Numbered from the stretch's first letter, positions 36,063 through 45,711 are shown. The stretch: DNA of 64,000 nt from Hydrogenedens sp964549105 (GCA_964549105.1 CAZJTZ010000008.1:1-64000), one strand, 5' to 3'. The notes: a model not told the origin generated them from the sequence alone. A program made the numbers and translations.

Positions 36063-36722
36063 TTGAATAAAGCAACACTAAATATTAACTTATATAAAAA
36101 ATTGTTGTTCCACTATGCGATTGATTGGCAGAACTGGGAAAAGGAAGTCCAACAGCATGTGGAATTATTAGAGAAGTGGAATACATTAGCAGGACTTGTT
36201 TCTCCGTCGGATTTGGTTCAAGGTTGTGTCCAACATATCGAAGATAGTTTAAGCCTCATCCCGTATGTGTTGCAGGAAGAAATAGAAGAAGGAAAGGGTA
36301 TCTGGTTGGACATCGGTTCAGGTGGCGGATTCCCAGCCGTGCCAATCCTTTTAGCAAAGAAGAACATTTCCACGGTGCTCGTGGAAAGGAAAAGTAAAAA
36401 GGCAGGATTTCTTCAGTTGGTTGTAGGAAAATTTCAATTTAACAACACAAAAGTTTTATGTTCTGCTTTTCCTCAATGCCTTCAAGAAATGAGTGATGAG
36501 GACAATAATATAAGGGTGATAACCGCAAGAGGGGTGGAAGAACCTGAAAAATTGGCACGATTTTTTAACCGTTGGCTACCAGCAGGAACAAAATTCATAA
36601 ACCAATCGCCAAATCTTCTTAAACTTTTTGATGATAAGAAGTTTAGCAAAGAATTGGTAGAAGACGAGTTCACAAAGCAAGGGTTGCGTAGAGGAACACT
36701 AACGATAATTCAAAAACGGTAA
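36063..36722 (+). CDS. rsmG: 16S rRNA (guanine-N7)-methyltransferase RsmG
   Basis: 219 residues, the usual length. It methylates G527 of 16S rRNA using S-adenosylmethionine. The cofactor site is LDIGSGGGFPAVPILLA, with VLVERKSKKAGFLQ as the acidic strand and KK-x-x-FL block of the family, and VITARGVEEPEKL matching the aRa segment. VQHIEDSLSL fits the N-terminal HixDSL motif. The best start is a TTG at 36063; GGGAG lies 15 nt upstream, so the exact start is uncertain. In many genomes rsmG sits beside parAB near the origin; here it is 1.5 kb from two parS-like sites but no parA or parB is in view. Confidence 0.92.
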   Translation: MNKATLNINLYKKLLFHYAIDWQNWEKEVQQHVELLEKWNTLAGLVSPSDLVQGCVQHIEDSLSLIPYVLQEEIEEGKGIWLDIGSGGGFPAVPILLAKKNISTVLVERKSKKAGFLQLVVGKFQFNNTKVLCSAFPQCLQEMSDEDNNIRVITARGVEEPEKLARFFNRWLPAGTKFINQSPNLLKLFDDKKFSKELVEDEFTKQGLRRGTLTIIQKR

Positions 36723-36746
36723 TTGGATATTCCTCTTAAACAGTAT

Positions 36747-38156
36747 CTATTTGAGAATATTAAGGATATAACTCTTCCCGTAAATGCTAAATAAAAATAA
36801 ACTTGCGTTGGCTGTGTCCACTAATTCACGAACCTTTTCAAAACTTTGTTCTGCTAATGTAAGATTCAATATGTCATATCTCTCTTCTAAATTTCCTAAT
36901 TCTACCGTTGGGTCATTAACAAATGTATCGGGTAGAGTTTGAGAAATTAAACTGTCTAAACTTTTTGACCAGTTATGAGAACGGAGGGCAAGACATTTTT
37001 TAGGCAGGTCATCGGTATATTCAGGAATAGTTCCTTCTTCTAACACGCAAGGGTTCTCAAACAAGAATTTATCATTATTATTATTAGTTAATGATTTGTT
37101 TGTCCCACTGCTTATCCCTTCAATCAGTAAAAAGGGGTCATCTTGCTTGTAAACAGCATTCAGGTAAAGACTTCCCATAAATGATTCAATAGCCAGATGA
37201 CGATTTGAAGAAAGTTGCATAGCATTATTAGTAGGTCCTGGAATGCCTAACATATCCAGGAGGTAAATCCAAATCATTCTTAGAGCAGAATAACCGGGTA
37301 GAGCGGTCGTATGATAAGGCATGGACAAGTCGCCTAAATAGTGTAATCCCCAGCCCATAAACCTCCAACCCCAATAGGGGTGTCCGGTTGCAAATGCGAG
37401 TTTGGATAATTCTTTATAAAGGTAGATACGGTACTCTACATAAGATTGTTTTAAGAAAGGAGCAAAGAACTTTATGATAGGATTTTCATGGAGAAAGCCC
37501 ATATGAAAAGGTGCCTGGGAGCCAAAATCAAGATTTGGATTTCCAAAAGCCTGGGTTCCAAATCCATAAATAGCACCAAATTCCGTTCCATTGTCTTCAA
37601 ATAGTCCTGTATCCATTCCATAATCAGGTTCATTAGACGAAGAAGTAAGAATTTCCAATGGAGAAACGGATTCTCCGTTGAGAAGTTGAATAAAACAGAA
37701 GATTTCAAACTCCTTTGTATCATTCAAAATACACACATCCCGAACATTAAGAAGAGTTTTGCCTTCAGGAGGCTTTTCTGCAAAACCAATAGTATAAAGA
37801 GGCACTTTTGTATTGGGATTGATACGGATAGCCTGGAAAAATCTTGCCTTTATGTCATCAGCATTTCCAGTAGTTGTAAAAAGAAGATTTGTTGGGCAGG
37901 GAGCATACATAGTCAGGTTCGCTTGTGCCCATGCCTCTACATTTGATAAAAGTTCTGCTATATCCTGTTCTTCTGCAATTAAAAATTGGTCTAATTGTTC
38001 CGCTGGGGCATCAGCAGCATTCTGAATTTCAGGCATGCTTTCCACAACAATTCTGGAAAATAAAGGATGGTGTTGCCAGGAATACACCAATGTAGGGGTA
38101 AGGAGTCCTACACAAAGGCACAAAACGATTTGGGTGGGAACAAATTTGAAACGCAT
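36747..38156 (-). CDS. Secreted zinc phospholipase C / S1-P1 nuclease-fold protein
   Basis: 469 residues from the ATG at 38156, preceded by AGGAG with suitable spacing. The signal peptide is probably cut after LVYS to give WQHHPLF as the mature start; in this fold the amino group and carbonyl of Trp1 bind zinc. GLHYLGDLSMPYHT matches the HxxxD...H ligand segment of zinc phospholipase C and S1/P1 nucleases, and HPLFSRI and GFLHENP may add histidines. Whether it cleaves phospholipids or nucleic acid cannot be told. An in-frame extension beginning MFHVKH is the translation of a parS-like site and not part of the protein. Confidence 0.7.
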   Translation of the reverse strand: MRFKFVPTQIVLCLCVGLLTPTLVYSWQHHPLFSRIVVESMPEIQNAADAPAEQLDQFLIAEEQDIAELLSNVEAWAQANLTMYAPCPTNLLFTTTGNADDIKARFFQAIRINPNTKVPLYTIGFAEKPPEGKTLLNVRDVCILNDTKEFEIFCFIQLLNGESVSPLEILTSSSNEPDYGMDTGLFEDNGTEFGAIYGFGTQAFGNPNLDFGSQAPFHMGFLHENPIIKFFAPFLKQSYVEYRIYLYKELSKLAFATGHPYWGWRFMGWGLHYLGDLSMPYHTTALPGYSALRMIWIYLLDMLGIPGPTNNAMQLSSNRHLAIESFMGSLYLNAVYKQDDPFLLIEGISSGTNKSLTNNNNDKFLFENPCVLEEGTIPEYTDDLPKKCLALRSHNWSKSLDSLISQTLPDTFVNDPTVELGNLEERYDILNLTLAEQSFEKVRELVDTANASLFLFSIYGKSYILNILK

Positions 38157-38193
38157 GTTTTTTCTCCTATGTAAGATTTGTATAATAATACCA

Positions 38194-38209
38194 TGTTTCA
38201 CATGAAACA
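38194..38209 (+). promoter_or_regulatory. parS-like site 1 (ParB binding)
   Basis: TGTTTCACATGAAACA differs at a single base from the ParB target TGTTTCACGTGAAACA. It lies just before the phospholipase C-like gene. Confidence 0.65.
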
Positions 38210-38210
38210 T

Positions 38211-38457
38211 TTCGCTAACTTATTGAAACACAACAGAATAACAACTGCGTCGTCCTCTGCTTAAATTTTATACAGACATGTTTCATGTGAAACAAGCCTG
38301 TAACACGCTCATTAACAGTCACTTAAAGCATACCCTTTCAATCTCGTTAAGGTTATCCCCTGTATGAATTGCCATTGTGCAAAGAAGAACAACTCAACTA
38401 CAGGCACAGCCATCAATACTGTATATGCCGTCATAAGGTCAATTTTATACAATTCCT
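38211..38457. other. Intergenic region carrying the parS-like pair
   Basis: About 250 bp upstream of the phospholipase C-like gene and downstream of apbE. It holds the second parS-like site and no T-run hairpin for apbE. I found no cluster of DnaA boxes and no AT-rich unwinding element, so it does not look like an origin. Confidence 0.5.
38279..38294 (-). promoter_or_regulatory. parS-like site 2 (ParB binding), exact inverted copy of site 1
   Basis: TGTTTCATGTGAAACA is the exact reverse complement of site 1, with centres 85 bp apart, and again one base from the ParB consensus. Confidence 0.65.
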
Positions 38458-39540
38458 TTATTTTCCCGATTGTTCCTGGTTCCATGTAGAAGTAGCACGC
38501 TCCTTAAACTGGGTATCACTTATAGGATAGATAAAGAAAGCAGGAATTTTTTTCTCTTCTGCTAATTGGAACGCTTTTTCTAATCCCATAACCATAAATG
38601 CTGTTGCATACGCATCCGCATAAGCGCAGGAAGAATAAAAAACACTGACGGAAGCCAATGTATTGGGCACAGGATAACCCGTCCTGGGGTCAATTTCATG
38701 TGAATATCGTTTCCCATCCCATATATAAAAGTTCCGATAATTTCCGGAGGTAGCCATTGCACCTTTATTAAGTTTTACAACCCGATATATAGAACGCTCC
38801 ATTGAAATAGGATTTTCAATTCCAATACTCCATGTTGTCCCCGGATATTTCTCTCCCTTCACACGAACTTCTCCTCCCACTTCCACCATATAACTACCAA
38901 ACCCATACTGGTCTAATAACTCTGCTACTTTATCCACAGCGTATCCCTTTGCTACGGCTGAAAGGTCGCAACGCACCTCTGGGTCGTGTTTCAGTATTCC
39001 TTCAGGAAGTAATTCTATTTTTTGATAGCCTACTTTCTTTTGTGCTTCTTCAATTTGTTCCTTTGACGGCGGTTTTTCTGCCATCTTTGGTCCAAATCCC
39101 CACAACTCTATAAGAGGAAATATAGTAATATCAAAAGCACCCTCTGTCTCTTTTGCTACTTTTAAAGAAATTTCCAAAACTTCTCTCATTTCTTTTGAGA
39201 TAGGAAACGGCTTTTCTTCGATATATTGATTAAATTGGCTTAATTCCGAATCATTTTTATATGTAGACATAAGTTGGTCTATTTGAGAAAGGCATCCGTG
39301 AACTTTTTCACCTACCCCTTCTGGCAAATTTGCTTCTTTTGGAAGGACTATCTTTACCTCATAAGTTGTGCCCATAGTCTCCCCTGAAAATGAAAACAAA
39401 TTATAAGGAGAAGGTTGAGAGGAGCAGGAACTTATTATCAACACTAAAACAAAAACTTCTCCCCATCGCAAGAAAGGAAGAAGTTTTTTTATCTTTCTCG
39501 ATTTGTTATCTTCTAAATTATCCAAAATTGTCGTAAGCAA
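38458..39540 (-). CDS. apbE: FAD:protein FMN transferase ApbE
   Basis: 360 residues, a lipoprotein by its IISSC lipobox (Cys39). ApbE attaches FMN from FAD covalently to threonine in membrane flavoproteins; its natural clients NqrB and NqrC are encoded in the same operon. Motifs are ETMGTTYEVKI, VEVGGEVRVKGE, ATSGNYRNF and HEIDPRTGYPV. The frame starts with TTG at 39540 inside the end of nqrF (23-bp overlap), suggesting re-initiation after nqrF. The N-terminal part to about residue 25 is basic and could be trimmed if a later start is used. It closes the seven-gene Nqr operon. Confidence 0.93.
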   Translation of the reverse strand: MLTTILDNLEDNKSRKIKKLLPFLRWGEVFVLVLIISSCSSQPSPYNLFSFSGETMGTTYEVKIVLPKEANLPEGVGEKVHGCLSQIDQLMSTYKNDSELSQFNQYIEEKPFPISKEMREVLEISLKVAKETEGAFDITIFPLIELWGFGPKMAEKPPSKEQIEEAQKKVGYQKIELLPEGILKHDPEVRCDLSAVAKGYAVDKVAELLDQYGFGSYMVEVGGEVRVKGEKYPGTTWSIGIENPISMERSIYRVVKLNKGAMATSGNYRNFYIWDGKRYSHEIDPRTGYPVPNTLASVSVFYSSCAYADAYATAFMVMGLEKAFQLAEEKKIPAFFIYPISDTQFKERATSTWNQEQSGK

Positions 39541-40738
39541 TCATTTCATCCTCAACGCCTAGATTATGAAGCATGTTCAAACATGCAGAGAGCATAAGAG
39601 GAGGCCCACAAATATAATACTCAACATCCTCAGGTGCCGGGTGATTCTTCAAATATTCATCATATAATACCTGATGTATAAATCCGGTCAAACCTGTCCA
39701 ATTGTCTTCTGGCACGGGTTCCGAAAGTGCAATATGCCAACGGAAGTTCTCATTCTCTCGCTGTATAGAATTGAAATCTTCTTCATAGAAAATCTCGCGT
39801 TTATTTCGTGCCCCATACCAGAAGGTTACCTTTCTCTTTGTCTTCAATCGCTTAAATTGGTCAAAGATATGTGAGCGCATTGGAGCCATACCTGCACCAC
39901 CTCCGATAAAACACATCTCACGATTCGTTTCTTTTGCAAAGAATTCACCAAACGGACCGGAGATTGTTACTTTATCGCCAGGTTTCAAGTTGAAGATATA
40001 AGAAGACATAATTCCTGGTGGGATTGTTGAATTAGGAGGAGGTAATGCAATACGAACATTCAACATAATGATACCCTTCTCGCCGGGATAATTTGCCATA
40101 GAATAAGCACGCGTAACAGGTTTATCTGTAGAGGCAGTCAAATCCCATAAATGGAATTTATCCCATACATCGCGGAATTGTGGTTCAATATCAAAATCCT
40201 TAAATGATATTTTGTAAGGAGGGCATTCAATTTGTATGTAGCCACCTGCACGAAACGGAACTTCTTCTCCTGGTGGCAATAGCAATACTAACTCCTTGAT
40301 AAAAGTTGCTACATTTCTATTGGATTTGACCGTACATTGCCATTGCCGAACATTGAATACCTCGGGTGGTAATTCAATTTTTAAGTCCTGTTTCACTTTT
40401 ACCTGACACGCTAAACGGTATCCTATCCTTGCCATTCCTCTATTGATATGTGCCTGCTCGGTTGGCAATAAAGCACCGCCTCCATCTTTTACAACAACTT
40501 TGCAAACGCCACAACTCCCTTTGCCACCACAAGCCGACGGAATAAAAATCTTCTGGTTTGCAAGTGTTGAGAGTAATGTTCCGCCAACTGGCACTGTTAG
40601 TGCCTTACTCATATCATCATTAATAATAATTTTCACATTTCCCGTAGCGACCAAACGAGCCTTTGCTATCATTAGCAAAATAGCCAGAGTTAATACAATC
40701 AAGGAAAACATCAACATCCCAAGCAATATTGTTTGCAT
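39518..40738 (-). CDS. nqrF: Na+-translocating NADH:quinone reductase subunit F
   Basis: 406 residues. The N-terminal transmembrane helix (about 4-26) anchors a ferredoxin domain with Cys70, Cys76, Cys79 and Cys111 ligating a 2Fe-2S cluster, then a ferredoxin-reductase-type FAD domain (RAYSMANYP) and an NADH domain (FIGGGAGMAPMRS). This is the entry point for electrons from NADH into the sodium pump. The C-terminus ends IAYDNFG, as in the family. It lies 60 bp after nqrE and overlaps apbE. Confidence 0.97.
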   Translation of the reverse strand: MQTILLGMLMFSLIVLTLAILLMIAKARLVATGNVKIIINDDMSKALTVPVGGTLLSTLANQKIFIPSACGGKGSCGVCKVVVKDGGGALLPTEQAHINRGMARIGYRLACQVKVKQDLKIELPPEVFNVRQWQCTVKSNRNVATFIKELVLLLPPGEEVPFRAGGYIQIECPPYKISFKDFDIEPQFRDVWDKFHLWDLTASTDKPVTRAYSMANYPGEKGIIMLNVRIALPPPNSTIPPGIMSSYIFNLKPGDKVTISGPFGEFFAKETNREMCFIGGGAGMAPMRSHIFDQFKRLKTKRKVTFWYGARNKREIFYEEDFNSIQRENENFRWHIALSEPVPEDNWTGLTGFIHQVLYDEYLKNHPAPEDVEYYICGPPLMLSACLNMLHNLGVEDEMIAYDNFG

Positions 40739-40798
40739 GCTTGTAATTCCTCACTCCTTATGTGTTATTCAAATTTAAACTTGTTCTTAATTCTTGTT

Positions 40799-41416
40799 TT
40801 ATAGTTGAATTCCAGAAAACGCGAGAAAACCAATCGCCATAAGTCCCGTAAGGATAAAAGCGATACCTAATCCTCTTAATCCGACAGGGACATTACTGTA
40901 TCTCATTTTTTCGCGTATAGCCGCCATACCAATAATTGCTAATGCCCAGCCTACTCCTGAGCCGATAGAAAACACTAATGCGTCTCCGAAAGCATAATCC
41001 CTCTGCTCCATAAAAAGGGCTGCACCCATTATGGCACAGTTCACCGCAATTAATGGGAGGAATATCCCCAGAGCCGAATATAGTGAGGGCACAAATCGGT
41101 CTAAAAACATCTCTACTAACTGCACCAGAGCAGCAATAGCACCGATATACGCCAGAAAACTCAAAAAGCCAAGGTCTATTTTCGCAAGGCTGGGATGAAC
41201 CCATGCTAAAGCCCCTTCCCGAAGCAAATAATTATAAATAAGATTGCTTACTATAACTGCAAGCACAAGCACAAATATAACGGCTACTCCCAGACCCATG
41301 GCTGTATCTACCCTTCTTGAAATAGCCATAAAAGAACACATGCCCAGGAAGAACGCAAGAGCCATGTTCTCTATAAATATACTTTTTACGAATAAGGCAA
41401 GATAATGTTCTAACAT
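40799..41416 (-). CDS. nqrE: Na+-translocating NADH:quinone reductase subunit E
   Basis: 205 residues, six-span membrane subunit of the NqrD/NqrE (RnfA/RnfE) family. MALAFFLGMCSFMAISRRVDTAMGLG is the recognisable half-channel block (about residues 16-41), with the cysteine that together with those of NqrD binds the intramembrane iron centre; a second family block is IAVNCAIMGAALFMEQRDY. It lies 6 bp after nqrD. Confidence 0.95.
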   Translation of the reverse strand: MLEHYLALFVKSIFIENMALAFFLGMCSFMAISRRVDTAMGLGVAVIFVLVLAVIVSNLIYNYLLREGALAWVHPSLAKIDLGFLSFLAYIGAIAALVQLVEMFLDRFVPSLYSALGIFLPLIAVNCAIMGAALFMEQRDYAFGDALVFSIGSGVGWALAIIGMAAIREKMRYSNVPVGLRGLGIAFILTGLMAIGFLAFSGIQL

Positions 41417-41422
41417 ATTCCT

Positions 41423-42058
41423 CTACTCCTTTTCTTGCTGTTCTGGTTTCCATGTCCGAAGCAGCCAGATTAATATTGCAATTGAAAATAAAGCACCCGG
41501 AGCCATGATAAACAGTCCATTGGGACTATACCAGCCCCCTTCGTTAACCGTTCTAAGCAGGGAATATCCTAAAATTTTTCCTGAACCGAATAACTCGCGG
41601 AACACGCCCAGGATAACCAGAATCATGCTGTATCCCAGTCCATTTCCGATACCATCCCAGAAACTTAAAATAGGTGGGTTCTGCATTGCATACGCTTCTG
41701 CTCTACCCATAACGATACAGTTTGTGATAATCAAGCCCACAAAAACAGATAACTGCTTGCTAATTGTAGGGACAAATGCCTTCAATATTTGGTCTGCAAT
41801 TATAACCAGAGACGCTATAATGGTTAATTGGATAATAATCCGCACATTCGTTGGTATTAAATTTCGTATAAGACTAATGGAAAGGTTAGAAAACGCTGTA
41901 ACCAATGTCAAGGATATTGCCATTACAATAGCCTTATCCAATCTTGTCGTTACTGCTAATGCTGAACAAATCCCCAATATTTGCAAAGCAATGGGATTGT
42001 TGTTAAAAAGCGGGTCAAGTAGCACTGCTCTTTCTTCTTTACTTAAGATAGCACTCAT
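41423..42058 (-). CDS. nqrD: Na+-translocating NADH:quinone reductase subunit D
   Basis: 211 residues, homologous to NqrE with inverted topology. The signature ALQILGICSALAVTTRLD supplies the iron-binding cysteine, and GLIITNCIVMGRAEAYAM is the second conserved block; PPILSFWDGIGNGLGYSMIL follows. It starts 2 bp after the nqrC stop. Cytoplasmic-membrane protein, six predicted helices. Confidence 0.95.
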   Translation of the reverse strand: MSAILSKEERAVLLDPLFNNNPIALQILGICSALAVTTRLDKAIVMAISLTLVTAFSNLSISLIRNLIPTNVRIIIQLTIIASLVIIADQILKAFVPTISKQLSVFVGLIITNCIVMGRAEAYAMQNPPILSFWDGIGNGLGYSMILVILGVFRELFGSGKILGYSLLRTVNEGGWYSPNGLFIMAPGALFSIAILIWLLRTWKPEQQEKE

Positions 42059-42060
42059 TG

Positions 42061-42843
42061 TTATAAACTCCCTTGCTCACGCTTGTTTTTAATATATTTG
42101 CCATATCCATTATCACTTAACCAGAAATGGATTAAATTACTAACGCCGCGACTTGTCATAGTTGCACCTGAAAGCCCATCTACACGGTGTGGGTCTGAAT
42201 CTGCTGGTCCTGCCGCACCTTTAATTACTGACAATTTAACTTCACCTGCTGAATCGTAGACTTTTCGTCCAACCCATAACTGACACCACCTCGGATTTTC
42301 AATTTCACCGCCCAATCCTGGGGTTTCGCCATGCTCATAGAAAATAATCCCTCTGACAGTGTTTAAATCCTTATCTAATGCCAGGTAGCCATACATGACT
42401 GACCACAACCCACGACCTTGAATGGGAAGAATGACTTTGTCTACCTGTCCTTGCTGTTTCACCAGATAAACAAGCCCATACTTGGGCATATCCATAATCC
42501 CTGAATCGTTTGGGGGGGCTTTTTTACATAAGTTAGGGTCTTTCAATGCACGTTTTGGGTCAAAAGTCTCCACAGAAATATCTGTAGTGTATTCGCCTGT
42601 CTCAAAATTCACTAACTTTGTTTCGACACTTTCCTTAAACTTGTTTTGTATTGCTTCGCGTGTCAAACTTTCTGAGGGGTTTACCAGACCCGATACAAGA
42701 AGTATCTTATGCTGGCGGTCCAGGAGTTGATTTATCTGTTGCCGTTCTTTCAATCCAACGGCGGCACTTGCCACCAGAACGGAACATACACCACACAATA
42801 CGGTGGTGAATATTATTGTATAAAGACTTCCTTCACGCTGCAT
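42061..42843 (-). CDS. nqrC: Na+-translocating NADH:quinone reductase subunit C
   Basis: 260 residues with one N-terminal transmembrane helix and a periplasmic FMN-binding domain. The flavinylation motif is DGLSGATMTS; Thr228 should carry covalent FMN placed by ApbE. GETPGLGGEI, a hallmark loop of the FMN-binding domain, is present. The start overlaps the end of nqrB by 11 bp. Confidence 0.96.
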   Translation of the reverse strand: MQREGSLYTIIFTTVLCGVCSVLVASAAVGLKERQQINQLLDRQHKILLVSGLVNPSESLTREAIQNKFKESVETKLVNFETGEYTTDISVETFDPKRALKDPNLCKKAPPNDSGIMDMPKYGLVYLVKQQGQVDKVILPIQGRGLWSVMYGYLALDKDLNTVRGIIFYEHGETPGLGGEIENPRWCQLWVGRKVYDSAGEVKLSVIKGAAGPADSDPHRVDGLSGATMTSRGVSNLIHFWLSDNGYGKYIKNKREQGSL

Positions 42844-44083
42844 GGCGCGCTAATCTCCTTTTAATGTTTGATTGCATTACGAAATAATCCGTTAAAGGTG
42901 CAAAGATGTTAGCAAACAAAATTACCAACATCGTAACTTCCGGATATGCCGGATTTACCGTGCGTAGAAGAACTACAAACAAACCAATGAATAACCCATA
43001 TATCCACCGGCCTATATCTGTAAAAGGTGAGGAAACTGGGTCTGTTGCCATAAATACACCACCAAACGCTAACCCACCAACAACCCAGTGCCAGAAGGGA
43101 CCGGTTTGAAAGGCGGGATTTGTTGGAGAATGATAGAAACTTAACAAAACTGCCATAATCCCCGAACCCAGGAATACACCGGCAATCGTTCTCCATGAGG
43201 CGACACCGGAGTAGATTAAGATAAAGGCTCCAATGAGACATGCAATAACAGAGGTTTCACCTACTGAACCCGGCTCTAATCCAAGGAGGGATTCCATCCA
43301 ACTGGTTACACCATCGTGCAGGTTAATGGAAAACCAACCCCCATTTTGAAGGGCTTGCACCCCTTTTTCCTTTATTACCGATAGACATGTTGCACCGCTA
43401 TATCCATCTACTGCAACCCAGACTTTATCACCGCTAATTTGCCCGGGATAGGAAAAATATAAGAATACCCTTGCGGTTAAAGCAGGATTTAAGATATTCA
43501 TTCCCACACCGCCAAAAACCTCTTTCCCAAAAACGACACCAAACATAATGCCAAGGGCTACCTGCCATAGAGGAATCTGGGGTGGTAGAATTAATGGGAA
43601 CAAAAGACTGGTCGCCAAAAACCCTTCACTAATTTCATGCTTGCGAACTACGGCAAAGATAACCTCACATAGTCCGCCACATATCAATGTAACAAGATAA
43701 ATAGGAATGAAATACAGTGCTCCATAAATAAAACAAGAGAGAACATTCGCAGGGTGAAAACCCAATCCTAAGGCACGAAGCACTTCTGCACGCCAGCCTG
43801 ACACCTGCTCTGGTGATAGTCCCATTTTCTCAATACTTAGAAAGGCTTGAAGTCCTGTGTTATACCATCCCATCAACACGCATGGAATTAACGCAATTAC
43901 TACTGTTATCATTAACCGCTTCAAGTCCATAGCATCACGGACATGAGGCGATTCCTTTGTTACAGTGCCCTGCGTGTAAAGGAAAGCATCTGTTGCTTCC
44001 CAAACAGGGTATAGACATGACAGCTTTTTACCGGGTTCAAACATTTTTCCCTGACGGTCCAGAATATTCCGAAACCAACTCAT
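42833..44083 (-). CDS. nqrB: Na+-translocating NADH:quinone reductase subunit B
   Basis: 416 residues, the large membrane subunit with about ten helices that forms the sodium path. The covalent FMN site is DGYSGAT, with Thr232 as attachment point; GKEVFGGVGMNILNPALTAR is a family block and FMATDPVSSPFTD ends the core. It lies 5 bp after nqrA and overlaps nqrC. Confidence 0.97.
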   Translation of the reverse strand: MSWFRNILDRQGKMFEPGKKLSCLYPVWEATDAFLYTQGTVTKESPHVRDAMDLKRLMITVVIALIPCVLMGWYNTGLQAFLSIEKMGLSPEQVSGWRAEVLRALGLGFHPANVLSCFIYGALYFIPIYLVTLICGGLCEVIFAVVRKHEISEGFLATSLLFPLILPPQIPLWQVALGIMFGVVFGKEVFGGVGMNILNPALTARVFLYFSYPGQISGDKVWVAVDGYSGATCLSVIKEKGVQALQNGGWFSINLHDGVTSWMESLLGLEPGSVGETSVIACLIGAFILIYSGVASWRTIAGVFLGSGIMAVLLSFYHSPTNPAFQTGPFWHWVVGGLAFGGVFMATDPVSSPFTDIGRWIYGLFIGLFVVLLRTVNPAYPEVTMLVILFANIFAPLTDYFVMQSNIKRRLARHAA

Positions 44084-44088
44084 AATAT

Positions 44089-45474
44089 TTATCCTTCCTT
44101 CTCAATCAACTCTAAGTTTCTTCTTAACATAGGACCAAAATCATTTTTACCAGGACATACAAAACTGCAAAGAGCCAAATCTTCTTCTTCTAATTCTAAT
44201 ATGCCCAATTGCTCTGCTCGTTCTACATCATCTACTGCAATTGAACGCAATAAAAAGGTAGGAATAATATCCAACGGCATAACCTTCTCATACGCACCAA
44301 TTGGAATAATTGCACGCTTTGCACCGTTCAATGCCGTTGTAAAATCAAATTCAGTTTTTCGTCTTCCAAACCATGATGACGAGAATAGCCTTAATACTGA
44401 GAACCTATTCTTGCCCGGTGCTAACCAGCCCAAAAACTCTCGTTCTCTACCTTCACGAAGGGCAGAGATTTGCTGATGGTAGCGACCCAAATAACCGAGT
44501 TCTTCACCCATTGCAATTCGACCCGAAAGCACAGAACCCGAGATAACTCGCTGTTCGCTGTCTTTCAACTCACCTGCAACAAGTTCATTTATAGATGCTC
44601 CCAATCGAGTCTTCAAATATCGTGGTTTTTTCACGCCAGGTCCGGCAAGGGTAATCAATCGTTGCAAATCAAGTAGCCCTGTTTTAAACAAAAAACCTAT
44701 CGCCACCAAATCTTGTAGTCCTAAATACCATACAAATTTATGTCTGTCCACAGGGTCAAGAAAATGAATATGAGTGCCCGGCAATCCGCTGGGATGGGGT
44801 CCTTCAAATTCTTCTACCTGAACCCTTTCGTTTTCCTTAACAGCAAAATTCGCTCCCGGAGACTGGCAGAAGAATATTTTGCCCGGTGTCAAACGCTTCA
44901 AAACTTCCAAGCCAAGAGATATATCTTCTTCATGACCCTTTAAACATTGTTCCAATTTTGGTGCTAATGGATTTGTATCCATTGCTGCAACAAAAATGGA
45001 ATGTGGAACATCACCTATACCGGGATTTTTTCCGAACGGGCGTGTCCGAAACGACAACCACATTCCAGATTCAATGAGTAATCCTCGGACCTCTTCATCT
45101 GACAAACTATTGATTGCTTTGCCTCTATAATTTGCAAATTGAACCTGTTCACTTGCAGATGGTTTGCCAGACACATCACTTTCTTCAAGCTCTATAATTA
45201 CACTTTGTAATGCTCTTCGTTCACCACGATTAATTGCCTTTACTTCGCCTTTTGCAAAACTCGTGTGAAGCACACCTGGTAACTTTTTATTTTCAAACAA
45301 CACCTGACCGCGTTTTACTTTATCACCAACTGCCGCCTTAAAAGTGGGACGCATACCGATATAGTCGCTGGCAATAATTGCGACTTTTCTTACTGCTTTA
45401 CTTTCGTCAATTTTTGGTTCAGGTGTCCCTGATATAGGGAGGTCTAATCCTTTCGTAATCACATGTTTACTCAT
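44089..45474 (-). CDS. nqrA: Na+-translocating NADH:quinone reductase subunit A
   Basis: 461 residues, the peripheral subunit associated with quinone binding. The N-terminus KGLDLPISGTPEP and the lipoyl-like segment RPTFKAAVGDKVKRGQVLF are characteristic, as are GMWLSFRTRPFG and PGTHIHFLDP. First gene of nqrABCDEF-apbE. A full six-subunit set in standard order means the cell can pump Na+ while oxidising NADH. No nqrM iron-delivery gene is in the visible operon. Confidence 0.96.
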   Translation of the reverse strand: MSKHVITKGLDLPISGTPEPKIDESKAVRKVAIIASDYIGMRPTFKAAVGDKVKRGQVLFENKKLPGVLHTSFAKGEVKAINRGERRALQSVIIELEESDVSGKPSASEQVQFANYRGKAINSLSDEEVRGLLIESGMWLSFRTRPFGKNPGIGDVPHSIFVAAMDTNPLAPKLEQCLKGHEEDISLGLEVLKRLTPGKIFFCQSPGANFAVKENERVQVEEFEGPHPSGLPGTHIHFLDPVDRHKFVWYLGLQDLVAIGFLFKTGLLDLQRLITLAGPGVKKPRYLKTRLGASINELVAGELKDSEQRVISGSVLSGRIAMGEELGYLGRYHQQISALREGREREFLGWLAPGKNRFSVLRLFSSSWFGRRKTEFDFTTALNGAKRAIIPIGAYEKVMPLDIIPTFLLRSIAVDDVERAEQLGILELEEEDLALCSFVCPGKNDFGPMLRRNLELIEKEG

Positions 45475-45711
45475 ATAAGTAAAACCTGCCTGTTCGAGAT
45501 ATGTTTATGTTAAAAATTTATAAGTCAAAAACTAAAATTATTATACTATTCTCATATATAAAAATCATATATAAAAATCAAATTGCAATACTTTATTAAA
45601 ATATAGGAACAGACCTAATATATACCTACCGTTCGTTATATTTCAAATTGGAAATCGACAATAAAGAATAAAGCATTTGCATTCTTATAAATTCTCTTAT
45701 TACTCATATAA

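Noticed and set aside
38157..38210. N-terminal extension MFHVKH of the phospholipase C-like protein
   Set aside because: This peptide is the translation of the parS-like site; the internal ATG at 38156 has its own AGGAG and a proper signal peptide.
38211..38457. Replication origin
   Set aside because: parS-like sites alone do not make an origin; no DnaA-box cluster, dnaA, dnaN or unwinding element is visible.
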